Shown here piece after piece: positions 49,601 to 59,174 of a stretch of DNA of 64,000 nucleotides; the stretch's first letter is position 1; every line of letters begins with the position of its first letter. Below the pieces are notes generated by a model. That model was not told where the DNA came from and ran no database searches. It saw only the letters and a program-made list of their open reading frames with translations. This stretch comes from Liolophura sinensis. Lineage: Eukaryota > Mollusca > Polyplacophora > Chitonida > Chitonidae. The translations under genes were made by a program, and so were the position numbers. Location of the stretch: NCBI RefSeq assembly GCF_032854445.1, contig NC_088300.1:18445191-18509190 (forward strand), read 5' to 3'.

Positions 49601-52600
49601 AATACTATTTATTGTGCATTGTAAGCCAGTTGTGCTGTAGAAACACTCGCCAATCAGCAACAAGGGGTAAGTCAATCAGTCAGTACTTCAGTAGAACATC
49701 TGTACTCAATTCCTGTTGGGGCCTCCGTGGCTCAGTTGGTTAGCGCGCTAGCGCAGCGTAATGACCCAGGAGTCTCTCACCAATGCGGTCGCTGTGAGTT
49801 CAAGTCCAGCTCATGCTGGCTTCCTCTCCGGCCGTACGTGGGAAGGTCTGCCAGCAACCTGCGGATGGTCGTGGGTTTCCCCCGGGCTGTGCCCGGTTTC
49901 CACCCACCATAATGCTGGCCGCCGTCGTATAAGTGAAATATTCTTGAGTACGGCGTAAAACACCAATGAAAAAAAAAAAAAATCAATTCCTGTTGTTTTC
50001 TGTTCACAGGACAAATCTCTCATGGACATCATCACCAATCCAGAAGGTCAGTTCTTTACTCATTTCTCATGGGTATTTTTTTTTTGGAATTATTTTGAGA
50101 TAGAATACGAATATTTCTATCTTTTAATAAAGGTATCTGTAAAGGTGTGCATATATTAAACTAGCACAGTACTTTTTAAAGATATGTCATCTGTTATCTC
50201 TTCAGACAGTATTTATAGGAGACAACCATGGATGCGATTTAATGCACTTTTTGATAAATTAATCAAACATCACAAAATGTCACATAAATGGCCCTATGAG
50301 GTTGATAACTCAGTCAGATTCGAGCAAAATGTGTCACTTGAAAGGAGGTTAATAACTTTAGTTGAAATACAGTTTTTGTGATGGCACTCCTGGATTCAGA
50401 GTGAGTGAGTGAGTGCTTTTGATTTAACATCGTGCTCAACAATTTTTCAGTCATATGACGAGGAAGGAATCCTTAGGGTGTATGTGTATGTCATGTCATG
50501 GGCCTGTCTTATGAGACAGTCATATCATGGGCCTGTCTTATGAGTCAGTCATACCATGGGCCTGTCTGTGAGGCAGTCACACCGTGGGCCTGTCTTATGA
50601 GGCAGTCATATCGTGGGCCTGTCTTATGAGGCAGTCACATCATGGCCCTGGCTTCTGAGTCAGTCATACCATAGGCATGTCTTATGAGGCAGTCATATCG
50701 TGGGCCTGTCCTATGAGGCAGTCACACCATGGGCATGTCTTATGAGGCAGTCATATCGTGGGCCTGTCCTATGAGGCAGTCACACCATGGGCATGTCTTA
50801 TGAGGTAGTCATATCATGGGCATGTCTTATGAGGCAGTCATATCATGGGCCTGTCCTATGAGGCAGTCATATCATGGGCCTGTCCTATGAGGCAGTCACA
50901 CCATGGGCCTGTCTTATGAGGCAGTCACATCATGGGCCTGTCTTATGAGGCAGTCATATCATGGGCATGTCCTATGAGGCAGTCACACCATGGGCCTGTC
51001 TTATGAGGTAGTCACATCGTGGGCCTGTCCTATGAGGCAGTCACACCATGGGCATATGAGGCAGTCACATCATGGGCCTGTCTTATGAGGCAGTCTTATC
51101 ATGGGCCTGTCCTGTGAGGCAGTCATATCATGGGCCTGTCTTATGAGGCAGTCATGTCATGGGCCTGTCTCATGAGTCAGTCACACCATGGGCCTGTCTT
51201 ATGAGGCAGTCTTATCATGGGCCTGTCTTATGAGGCAGTCACATCATGGGCCTGTCTTATGAGGCAGTCTTATCATGGGCCTGTCCTGTGAGGCAGTCAT
51301 ATCATGGGCCTGTCTTATGAGGCAGTCATATCATGGGCCTGTCTTATGAGGCAGTCATGTCATGGGCCTGTCTCATGAGTCAGTCACACCATGGGCCTGT
51401 CTTATGAGGCAGTCTTATCATGGGCCTGTCTTATGAGGCAGTCACATCATGGGCCTGTCTTATGAGGCAGTCTTATCATGGGCCTGTCCTGTGAGGCAGT
51501 CATATCATGGGCCTGTCTTATGAGGCAGTCATATCATGGGCCTGTCTTATGAGGCAGTCATGTCATGGGCCCTTCTTATGAGGCAGTCATGTCATGTAAC
51601 ATCCATGGTAGAATACAGCAAAGGGATATGGCACCATGATAAAACAGGCCAATTCAACATTTTCAAATGTGTGCTTGTTTTAGCTCATTTTTATACTAAC
51701 AACTTTCCTGTGTTCTACTTTATGTTCCCAGCTGCTGACATATACCTCTTTGTATAAATACAACCTCCATTGTTATTTCTGTGCAAGAATTCTCACTACA
51801 TTGACTTTATAAATTTCTCTTTCCACTTCCAACTTCATACACATGTTTTGTGTTTTGGATTTAATCATTCTAATTAAGTGGTTACCATGACAGAAATATT
51901 CATGCCAGAGGAAAAGAATCAATCAACCCTGCTCCGTTATTGCTTTCTTCCCTGGCTTCATCTAGTGTATTATTCTTCCAAATGACAGCACGCAGACTTT
52001 ACAGATGTTTTTGTTCTTGACTTGTTAGTAGTTTTTATTGGCTATTGATTCTCCATTAGCTTTAATCCCCTGCAATCTTCTGACATAACCCACACGGGAT
52101 TGCCAGCACATCGATTACCTGTCATGCTGTGCAGAGGCATCCTCGTAGCTCTAGACTTCCTTAAATTGAAACACAGATTTTTATTTTAATGGGTTTCACT
52201 GAGGGTAAAGTGAAAGGCTCAGCTTGAATCAGGTAGTTACTGCTGAAATTTCCCACCAGATTCTGTGCTGTTCATTTCCAATGTTCTGGTTGACATGAAA
52301 TGGGCATGACCTCATTATCTTCTATTTCCTTTGCCCCAGCCTCTCGGTATTAAAAAAAAAAAAAGTAAATTGTAAGAGAAAAGCTTTAGGTACTTCATTC
52401 AGTTTTTAGAAAAAAACAATCTAGGCAGGGAATGGCAATAAATCTCTATTATAGGAAGATCTCATCAGTTTACCTCACTGGAAGCAGCTTAATTATGATC
52501 AATACTTGTGCGCAGAAATCCATACAGAGATGCTAGTACTTTGATGTTCTCATGTGAGAGGATTTTTGCAAATTCAATACATTTTTTTGTTTTTTGTCCA

Positions 52601-55452
52601 TTTAAGAACGCCAAAGTCCCTCACCTAAATTTACCCACCGCTCATCTCTACCCTTGTTGCAAAAGTGTTATGAGGTTTGTCAAGCATCTGGTTATGTGCA
52701 GTGGTTTTTCCTGGCCTCATGGCATTTATCAGGTACCTGATGAGGCACAGTGGCTTCCCCTGGACAAGTGAGGTTTTGTGCGGCACCTGGTGAGGTACCG
52801 TGATTTCCCCTGACCTCACAGGATGTGTTAGGTACCTGGTGAGGGACAGTGGTTTACATGGCCTATGTACCTGGTCAGGTGTTTCCCCTGATCTCCTTAG
52901 ATTTGTCAGACACCTGGTGAGATGGGGTGTTTTCTCGTGGTCTGATGAGGTTTGTAAGGTACCTGGTGAGATATAGTAGTTTCCATGACCTCATTAGGTT
53001 TGTCAGGTATTTGGCAAGGTTTTGTTTTTTTGTTGTTGCTCTTGGGGTTTTTTTCCGTCAGACTTCCATTTTATTAAATCTTATAAAGAGTATGAAAGAG
53101 TTGAATATCTCTGTTTCTCTGCTATATGCAGTTTAAGATGATTTAAATTAAGTTATTTTTTTTTACTCAAAATTTCCTGATAGTCTAAGTGGTGAAAATG
53201 TCTTTGCCCTTAAGTGGAATGATTTTTCCAAATTCTCTTCTAACAGTTTAACAAGCAAAAGTTGGTATTCTTGACACATTTGTATGGCCTTGTTAAGTCG
53301 AGCCAATCAGCCGGTTTGTGTAAAATTGTATTTATTGTCATAAGTACCGACTCTTTGAATGTGATTGTCTGTTAGACTAATGGCTATCTCTATAATTTTA
53401 ACTTGACAGTTGCAAGCTTCTCATTAACATTAAACGATGAGGCTAGTTGTCCACTATTCAGCCTTTTAAAAATAATTTTTACCCATTCAGACCAGAAAAA
53501 AATAAAGAGCGGCTTTGATTTCACACCACAAGATAGCCTAATCATTGGGGATTTATTTCACACCCAGAGTTAGGTACCTGATTATATTTCATGGCCACTA
53601 GTATACTGTAAATCTTCAACTTCAGTGGAATTGATGCAAATAATTATTAGGAAAATGATTTGTTTGTGTGACGTAACATGCAGTCTTCAAAAAACTGTGC
53701 AAATTACTTCTCTACACCACATAGTTCTATCAGAATGTTCCAAAATACTGGTCGCAGAGACAGTTGAAAAGGTTGAAGAATTATTGTAATCAAGCCAGCA
53801 GACATTGCATTAGATTAGTTTTTTCCCTTATGTATAACAAAACATGAGTGGCAAGACATTTTGCCAATGGCAACCTAGGTTTTGACTGTTTTCCTCCCAC
53901 CATATACAATGCTGGCCACCGTAAAACACCAATCAAATAAATAAATCACAGCAACTGGTCAATAACATGTGTAACAACAAGATAATTAATTCAGAGTACA
54001 AAGTACAAGTATGAGATGTGCCAAGAAAACAAAAACTGAAATGTTTGAAAAAAATTTTTGCAAGCTCCTTTCACAGCCTTCATTTGTTGGAAGATAGAAA
54101 ATATTTTGCTGCAGACATAATGTGTCTTTGTATACATGGCATTGACCTGTCATTAGTTAGATTTAATACCTGCTGTCAAGGCTGAGCTTGTGTGGGCATG
54201 CTTCTATCATTGTTATCTGTAAATCATAAACTGCCAGACCACATTGTCCTTTTTTTCTCATTGTAACATTGTCATCAGACTGTTGTCAAAAACAAGCGTC
54301 TCTCCGGCTGTACATGGGAAGCTCTACCAGCAACCTTCAGATGGTCAGGGTTTTGCCAGGCTCTGCCCAGTTTCTTCCCGCCATAATGCTGGCCGTCATT
54401 GCATAAGTGAAATACTCTTGAGTACAGCATAAAACTCCAATCAAATAAAGAGATACACATCAATAAATCAAACTTCAGAAAGTAACAGACATGTTTCTCC
54501 AGATCTTCGGAGGTAGGCCTACTGGTACATGTATTCATGTTGTTCAGCATAGTGATTCGGATCAGCCACCTTTATAGCACTGGGGTAAAGTGTTGCCAGT
54601 GTTAATAACTCAACAGAAGGAGCAAATGTTGTGTGAAGTACGGTGTGGTGGTGGGCTTATTAGATGCTCATACAGAGTAGCAGGGGTCTGTCTTATGTAC
54701 TGTACATGTATGTTAAACAGCCGTTGTCATTTTGGGATTTTTTGCCTGAGCTGTTTCACTTCCGACATGAAATGATTACATTGATCTGCTGCATTTGGCA
54801 ATATTCCATAATGTAAAAATCAATTATTAAATGAAACTTTGCACTTGGATATATGTTATTCCGAAAACAACTAAACCCAGCCAGTTTATAAGATAAAACT
54901 TTACATGATTTGCTTTAACACTCGAAACCTCACCAGTGCGGTCACTGTGAGTTCAAGCCCAGCTGGCTTCCTTTCTGGCCATGTGTGGGAAGGTCTGTCA
55001 GCAATCAGCAGATGGAAGTGGCTTTTCCCTAGACTCTTCTTAGTTTTCTACCACCATAATGCTAGCCACCATTGTATCTGTGAAATATTCTTGAGTACAG
55101 AATAAATGAATACTTAAAACCTTATCCAAAGGGTGTAGTTGTGAAATTTAAGTTTTTAGCTGGTTTTCTGAAGTTCCTCCCCACTGATACATGTACCTAC
55201 ATGCAACATTGATTTAAATGTGAACAGAAAGTTTTGATTTCTTAGGTTGTATGAAGATTTCATACTGATATACCCATATACATACCAGATGCATTTTATT
55301 TAATGCAGAATACATGCATTGCAGGAGGAAGCATTGGTTGGAAATATCTTTGATGTCAAACTGTGTTTCTGTTTACATTTTTAGCCGGAACTCCTGAAGA
55401 CAAAGTGCGACTGTTTATTATTGCCATCATTTGTGGTCCGCCAATGACTGAG
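34572..55452 (+). CDS. SCFD1: SCFD1/SLY1: Sec1/Munc18 protein of ER-Golgi SNARE fusion, 16 exons, 3' end outside window
   Basis: Sixteen phase-consistent exons give 458 codons of a protein that is about 640 residues in human. The sequence tracks human SLY1 closely: [131 protein letters not shown] and [14 protein letters not shown]1 is a cytosolic SM protein that binds the N-peptides of syntaxin 5 and syntaxin 18 through its first domain and templates SNARE assembly for ER-Golgi traffic. Domain 1 is in exons 1-6, and the middle domains follow. A lysine-rich linker (KKKKRSYDL) is in exon 10. No further exon could be found from 55453 to 64000. The introns are rich in sense SINEs and tandem arrays. 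Confidence 0.95.
35985..36168 (+). repeat. SINE ending 18 bp before SCFD1 exon 2
   Basis: 5'-truncated copy, ctcccaccaatgcggtcact to aaataaataaatac, sense to SCFD1. Confidence 0.8.
36187..36257 (+). CDS. SCFD1: SCFD1 exon 2, acceptor just behind a SINE tail
   Basis: Residues 11-34: [20 protein letters not shown], then PQWK. The KRMLNFN and final W-K match the family. A SINE tail (caaataaataaatac) ends about 18 bp upstream, and the remaining tract is TGTTTTCATTTATTATAG. Donor AAG followed by GTAAGT. Confidence 0.92.
36585..36864 (+). repeat. 56-bp array of 3' splice-site copies at SCFD1 exon 3
   Basis: Five nearly identical units, starts at 36585, 36641, 36697, 36753 and 36809. Each contains tgatgactttgatttgtgac, atatttctgtctcag and gtacta; the last six bases are the start of exon 3. 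Acceptor copies precede 36635, 36691, 36747 and 36803; the functional one precedes 36859. Units differ by one base or none, so the array is young or homogenised. Confidence 0.97.
36859..36947 (+). CDS. SCFD1: SCFD1 exon 3, acceptor in the last 56-bp repeat
   Basis: Residues 35-63 plus two bases: [20 protein letters not shown], then [10 protein letters not shown]. The acceptor TTTCTGTCTCAG and the first exon bases GTACTAGTGT are repeated four times upstream at 56-bp spacing; only this copy runs into the conserved coding sequence. The exon ends CATCT and is followed by GTAAGT. Confidence 0.95.
37575..37665 (+). CDS. SCFD1: SCFD1 exon 4
   Basis: Residues 64-94: [20 protein letters not shown], then [11 protein letters not shown]. 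The acceptor TTTGTTGTTGAAAG is weak in pyrimidines but is the only one that keeps phase. Donor AGA followed by GTAAGT. Confidence 0.94.
38008..38130 (+). CDS. SCFD1: SCFD1 exon 5
   Basis: Residues 95-135: [30 protein letters not shown] and on to LQVSK. Phase 0 at both ends. Acceptor TGTGTGTTGTAG; donor AAG followed by GTAATG. A sense SINE piece starts about 20 bp into the next intron. Confidence 0.95.
38148..38265 (+). repeat. SINE piece just after SCFD1 exon 5, sense
   Basis: caacctgcgaatgatcgtgt to caaataaataaataaatac, about 20 bp from the exon 5 donor. Confidence 0.75.
38596..38683 (+). CDS. SCFD1: SCFD1 exon 6
   Basis: Residues 136-164 plus one base: [20 protein letters not shown], then QDRDSISYY. 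Acceptor TTTTCGTCACAG; donor TACG followed by GTGAGT. Confidence 0.95.
38775..38913 (+). repeat. single dispersed copy of the 41.8-kb array unit
   Basis: Matches the long (B) unit of the array at 41772-42428, including cgataggagaagtccacatg, with a few changes. Confidence 0.9.
39234..39323 (+). CDS. SCFD1: SCFD1 exon 7
   Basis: Residues 165-194: [20 protein letters not shown], then [10 protein letters not shown]. Acceptor TTTTTGTTTCCAG; donor CTTG followed by GTAGGT, phase 1. Confidence 0.95.
39431..39693 (+). repeat. full-length SINE with 12-bp target-site duplicates
   Basis: tRNA-like head ggggcctccgtggccgattg at the left, tail caatcaaataaataaataa at the right. Perfect duplicates ataccagggtag at 39419-39430 and 39694-39705. 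In SCFD1 intron 7, sense. Confidence 0.92.
39880..40200. repeat. ~57-bp tandem repeat, five worn copies
   Basis: Unit built on catatttgatgatttgtaac, attagacagcaagctaag and acacccacccacct. In SCFD1 intron 7, ending about 155 bp before exon 8. Confidence 0.85.
40357..40498 (+). CDS. SCFD1: SCFD1 exon 8
   Basis: Residues 195-241 plus two bases: [20 protein letters not shown], then [17 protein letters not shown] and on to QAGQF. Acceptor CTCTCCCCCTTTACAG; donor TTTAG followed by GTAAGA. Confidence 0.96.
40826..40925 (+). CDS. SCFD1: SCFD1 exon 9
   Basis: Residues 242-275: [20 protein letters not shown], then [14 protein letters not shown]. This is the most conserved SM-family stretch ([18 protein letters not shown]). 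Acceptor TTTTTTCGGTTTCAG; donor TTG followed by GTGAGC. Confidence 0.96.
41772..42428 (+). repeat. alternating 149/164-bp tandem array (ABAB)
   Basis: Units start with acaacaacttatgtgactcc at 41772, 41921, 42085, 42234 and 42398 (last one partial): spacings 149, 164, 149, 164. The 164-bp units carry an extra cgataggagaagtccac block. So a 313-bp dimer is duplicated. Each unit holds gaggtatgtgg and ggtgagtct, which look like 5' splice sites. In SCFD1 intron 9. Confidence 0.95.
43225..43361 (+). CDS. SCFD1: SCFD1 exon 10 with lysine-rich linker
   Basis: Residues 276-320 plus two bases: [20 protein letters not shown], then a basic KKKKRSYDL linker and DKFWQNHKG. The frame stays open past the donor (AAAGGAAG followed by GTTTGT), but that extension does not match the family. 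Confidence 0.94.
43464..43605 (+). repeat. SINE 3' part, sense, in SCFD1 intron 10
   Basis: ggaagttctgccggcagatg to aatcaataaataaataagtc. Confidence 0.75.
43635..43872 (+). repeat. near full-length SINE before SCFD1 exon 11, sense
   Basis: ggggctccctgtggctgagg to caaataaataataaat. Flanking duplicates atcatgtctg (43625-43634) and atcgtgtctg (43873-43882) differ by one base. Confidence 0.85.
43902..43992 (+). CDS. SCFD1: SCFD1 exon 11, acceptor behind a SINE
   Basis: Residues 321-351: [20 protein letters not shown], then [11 protein letters not shown]. The SINE at 43635-43872 and its target-site duplicate end 20 bp before the exon; the tract left is TATCATTCTTTGTTTGTAG. Donor ATG followed by GTAACT. 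Confidence 0.94.
44273..44346 (+). CDS. SCFD1: SCFD1 exon 12
   Basis: Residues 352-375 plus two bases: [20 protein letters not shown], then TSAV. Acceptor TTTTATTTTCAG; donor GTCAG followed by GTAAGA. Confidence 0.95.
44627..44757. mobile_element. short MITE-like palindromic element
   Basis: Ends gggccccgtttcacgaagca and, inverted, ggggcatgtttcacaaagcg; about 130 bp, in SCFD1 intron 12. No coding capacity. Confidence 0.6.
44786..44867 (+). CDS. SCFD1: SCFD1 exon 13
   Basis: Residues 376-403: [20 protein letters not shown], then TALLDHIK. Acceptor CCCCTTGTTTATAG; donor AAG followed by GTGCGT. Confidence 0.95.
45158..45217 (+). CDS. SCFD1: SCFD1 exon 14
   Basis: Residues 404-423: [20 protein letters not shown], sixty bases, phase 0 at both ends. 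Acceptor TTTTCCTTTGACAG; donor CTG followed by GTAGGT. A 4.8-kb intron follows. Confidence 0.94.
45218..49705. other. SCFD1 intron 14, unique part
   Basis: 4.5 kb of AT-rich sequence with no nested gene or array seen; ORFs are short and lack features. Confidence 0.5.
49719..49982 (+). repeat. intact SINE, type copy of the common family
   Basis: The A box tggctcagttgg is perfect and the B box gagttcaagtcc close to consensus. Tail gtaaaacaccaatg then A12. Perfect 13-bp target-site duplicates tcaattcctgttg at 49706-49718 and 49983-49995 show a recent insertion. In SCFD1 intron 14, 27 bp before exon 15. Confidence 0.95.
50010..50046 (+). CDS. SCFD1: SCFD1 exon 15, 37-bp microexon behind a fresh SINE
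   Basis: Residues 424-435 plus one base: [13 protein letters not shown] full-length SINE with perfect 13-bp target-site duplicates (49706-49718 and 49983-49995) sits directly upstream, leaving 14 bp, TTTTCTGTTCACAG, between the duplicate and the exon. Donor AAG followed by GTCAGT. Confidence 0.93.
50398..50490 (-). repeat. second-family SINE, 3' part, at the edge of a minisatellite
   Basis: gtgagtgagtgagtgctttt to gaaggaatccttagggtgta; the rest is replaced by the 29-bp array. Confidence 0.75.
50495..51597. repeat. 29-bp minisatellite, about 38 copies, in SCFD1 intron 15
   Basis: Unit gtcatatcatgggcctgtct plus tatgaggca. A seven-unit block is itself repeated: the rare catgagtcag variant recurs 203 bp (7 x 29) apart, near 51171 and 51374. 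Confidence 0.95.
52655..53030. repeat. degenerate tandem repeat (gaggtttgtcaggtacctgg)
   Basis: Seven or so worn units of roughly 45-55 bp, built on aggtttgtcaggtacctggt, gaggtacagtggtttcccct and gacctcat. Confidence 0.75.
53875..53948 (+). repeat. SINE 3' fragment, sense
   Basis: caacctaggttttgactgtt to caccaatcaaataaataaat, internally shortened. Confidence 0.7.
54296..54452 (+). repeat. SINE, 5'-truncated, sense
   Basis: cgtctctccggctgtacatg to caatcaaataaagagat. Confidence 0.8.
54927..55115 (+). repeat. SINE, 5'-truncated, worn, sense
   Basis: ctcaccagtgcggtcactgt to gagtacagaataaatgaat. Confidence 0.75.
55385..55452 (+). CDS. SCFD1: SCFD1 exon 16 (last exon in window)
   Basis: Residues 436-458: [20 protein letters not shown], then MTE. 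AGTPEDK-RLF is exact family sequence; the end diverges from human. Acceptor GTTTACATTTTTAG; donor GAG followed by GTAAGT. About 180 residues of the protein should lie further right, outside the window. Confidence 0.92.
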
Positions 55453-58400
55453 GTAAGTCTTTCACTTGTTGCTGCCAATTCATGGAACGCCTTAATTTAT
55501 GCAGCCATCAGCTGTCAGACTAAAAACAGGAGAATAACTACCCTCATGAAGTACCGTTGAGGTGGCTTACTTTTCAGTGAACCTGGAGGGTTTTGTTTTT
55601 AGTGAGTGTCTGAGGAAGTGTGGAGCATATTGAGGCAATTTATTTTGGCTCTCTGTAAAACTTTGAGGTTTGAAGGAAGCAGACGGAGTATCTAACATCT
55701 GGATTTGTGAGGAGATTTCAGTAACTTTTTGGGGGTGTTTCAACTCATTATTTCCTGTTAACAAGGTTGTTTCCTGTAGTGTTCACAGGTACATTTAGCA
55801 GACAGACATAAGGCAGCAGTTGTAGGCAGTCATCATGTTCATGACCAGAGGCAAAATTCTCAGGTGTCAGGTGATGTCACTTAGATATAACCATGACAAC
55901 ACACGTCAATCATTGCCTCATTACATTAATTAACAGCTGTAATTGCTGTAAATGATGAGCAGCCATAACTGTCACAGTTGCCACCAAGTGAAGATATCTC
56001 TGGCCCGTTCAAAACTGATTCAGTATCTGATGACTCACAGTGGTTAATACAGCTAACAAGTGCAAGGAGATCAGTGAATGAAAATTAATTGCTCATCAGC
56101 TAAATACTATGTAATTGCAATTTCATTTTTGGGTGCCTTTTATGTCTAAAACTAATTTGTACTCAACATGGAATACACAGAACACAGTATCATACATGTA
56201 GCATTTGAGAAAATTTGGCCAGATTTTGCACTGGCATATTAATGTCTGTGACGTTCTTATATAACCATATATGTGGACTTTATAGTACTTGTGAAAGAAA
56301 TCAAGTTATTAGCAACAAAACTTGATACTCTTTGTAAAGAAGCAAACATGATCGTATTTCTGTGTATTTTACATGAGGAATGATATTTTTTTAGGTAAAG
56401 GAAAAAAACTAGCAGATATTTAGGATTTAGATTCCTTCTTACTTGTGGTGACTTCTTAGCTCACTTTCAAAGACCACAAACTCTTTTTGGAACCATGCCA
56501 GGACCTGTTATTATTTTCTCATCTGTATCAGCCTAGGCTGTGGCAAGCTGTGTGTGGATTTTCTTGTGTTTTTGTCTACTGACTAAGTCCTTAGATAACT
56601 GTATAGTATGGAAACTGCAGACAGACAAATGAGACCGTGCCCAGAGTCTTGAAATTACAGCTGGCCTGTCAGGACTGATGTGTTGTGGTTTGTGATGCTA
56701 TCCAGAAATAGAATACGGAAAAATCCACATGAAAGCTGGCAGATTTCTGTATATGACGTGAGGTAGAGCAGTTACGGGAAAGAATTCCAGCTTTTCTTTG
56801 CCAGATCACTTTAGCAGAAATAGGCGATGAGAATGAAAATTATCATTTAAGGAAATGGTCTGCATCAGCAGTAATGACTTCTGTGTATTGATATGGACTT
56901 ATGTATGAAGCTGTTTGATCATCGGCCAGCTGCAGAACAACAAAGATCAGCAGAACTCTTGCTGGATTCTGTGATAGCCATCTCATGTTTCACAGACGCC
57001 AGCTTATTTTCTGATTTCTCATTACCCACACTCCCGGTGATTAGTCAGCTCAGAGATCTGATTATAAAAAATATTACCATAAATTTGCCATAAATTTGTC
57101 TGCCCTTTAATTCCCGGGCAATAACGCCGATATACAATGTGTGTCATCTGCTGAATTATCCAGTTACATGTATTTGTGTTAAACCTCCTATGCCTTCTGA
57201 AAAAAACCATTAAAACTTACTTAATCATGCAAACATTTTGTTACGTCCAACAGTTATTTTTTTCTTGGTAACTTTTTTTGTTGGCGGAGTTATAGCTTTG
57301 TTAAGTTCTAAACCTGTAGAAGGCTCTTGGACAAGCCTCTGGTGGCTTTTCCTTTCCTTGTAGATGTTTACTTAAAAGCCATTTCCAAGCATTTGTAAGA
57401 ACATCATGATGGTCATGAGTGGAGTATGTTACTTTGGTTAGTTAAATTAGTTAACTCTTTGTCATGTTTTTGTCCCATGCTTATGCAAGAATAGAGCAAG
57501 GAATGTTAATTTGTGTCTGTCCTTCTGTCTCTCTGTCACCCTTTAGTTTTGGTGCAATCACTGCTCTAGTATTGTTAGATTTTCAGAACATTTTATGTAC
57601 TAGTTAGCTTTGTTGAACCTTGAATCAGACTTGAAAACAGTTCAATCTGTTAATATTTTATTAATTCCATGCGATTCTCAGTGGTCAATGGTTTCCAAAC
57701 AATAACTGCTTTAAATATTGTTGATAAAATTTTTATGCATATTTTGGCCGTTCAGTTCAAATTTAAACTCCGCAGAACATTTGTCCAAGTGTCCCGACGC
57801 TGAAATCAGCTAAAATTATTTTTCAGTGTTCACAGGTCACTAATACACATACTTTACATTCCTTTCCATGATGCGTCACTAGGACATATTCTTAATTTCA
57901 TTCGAAAATCTGCAAATGTCTTAAAATTTGATGCATGGCATAGACAACGGTAATGAACGATTCCATTCGCTCCACCAACCCCAAAACTCATAAGGATGTT
58001 TTATGTATTAAAAAGTCTTTGTACAGAGACAGGAGGCTATTGTAGACAGTATTAATGTGGCTACGTACAGGTGTACTGATACGCCCATGAACTATGTACT
58101 GTATTTGGCCAGAAATTTTGTCCATGAATGTATTATTCTCTCATTGCCCGAGCCCTATTGATCGAGGAAAGGTGTTTCAAGGTTTGTTTGGTAGGTAGGA
58201 TAATATCCTATTAGAAAAAAACTTTCATCACCAAAAGTGATAGCTTTATTTGGACAAAGTTTTAGGGCAAGTACAGTATATCTTAATGAAATGAAATACA
58301 TAGGACAGGAAGAGTATAAAGTGGTAAAACCCCCCTAGTTGAATGAAGAGAGATAAGGAGGTGACAGATATGGTTGGTTGTCACATTTATTCTTATTTCT

Positions 58401-59170
58401 TGCTTTTTTCTTTTAACCATAATAAATAAGAGTTTGCCAGATGACATCCTTTTATCATTGTAAAATTCATGAAGTTTTGCTTGCATCGTACAAATTTTCC
58501 ACACAGTAACAAAAGAACAACAAGAGGTGTATCCTTCATAGTGACATTTCCCTTTTATCTGCTTTTTGATTATTTCCCATCGTACGTGGACTTCATGTAG
58601 ACTTTTTGCTTCCGCTGTCAGAAGACCTGACAGACACTTGTGAAGTAATGTGGAGCTAACACACTCTTTTTGTATGGTGCCTAAAACTGGTTTCATAAAC
58701 TCCACTTCAGTGTGCTAACAAACTCTTGCATGGATAAGCTTACATTTACTGTCATAAAACTATCCCAGAGTCATTAACTTCTGGTGGCCGCTCTATAGAA
58801 ACAAGCTAAGATCTGCTCTAGGGCTATCATGTACAAACTATGAGTTCCTTTTGTGCTGCATGTGGTTACAGTATACTCCAGACACAACCTCTCCAGTCAG
58901 GGCGGTATGTGATTGAAGCTAGCATTAATCCCATGGTCCTCTCATTGGAGGGGCCCACCCACTGTCTTCTCATTACCTCTGTCCACATAACAGGATGTGT
59001 TTGATACCATACTCCATCATTGGGGCTGTTGTGCTACATTACCACTATAAGACTTCAACCATTACTCCTTTTTTTATTGCAGGCTCTGTTCACCGGACCA
59101 GATTATAACTTTCTATCTTTACTGGTGTTAGTTTCAGCCATTTGCAACCCAACTGCATGCCTGTATATCT
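55453..59170. other. SCFD1 intron 16, no exon found
   Basis: No segment coding for the next family block was found. The longest non-repeat ORF is minus 58283-58705 (140 codons), with no domain or signal I recognise. Confidence 0.45.
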
Positions 59171-59174
59171 ACTG

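Noticed and set aside
49719-49800. Possible tRNA gene with a perfect A box
   Set aside because: It is the head of a SINE with target-site duplicates and an A tail.
58283-58705. 140-codon minus-strand ORF in SCFD1 intron 16
   Set aside because: Longest non-repeat orphan frame, but no domain, signal peptide, or family resemblance; a chance ORF is likelier. A protein search would settle it.
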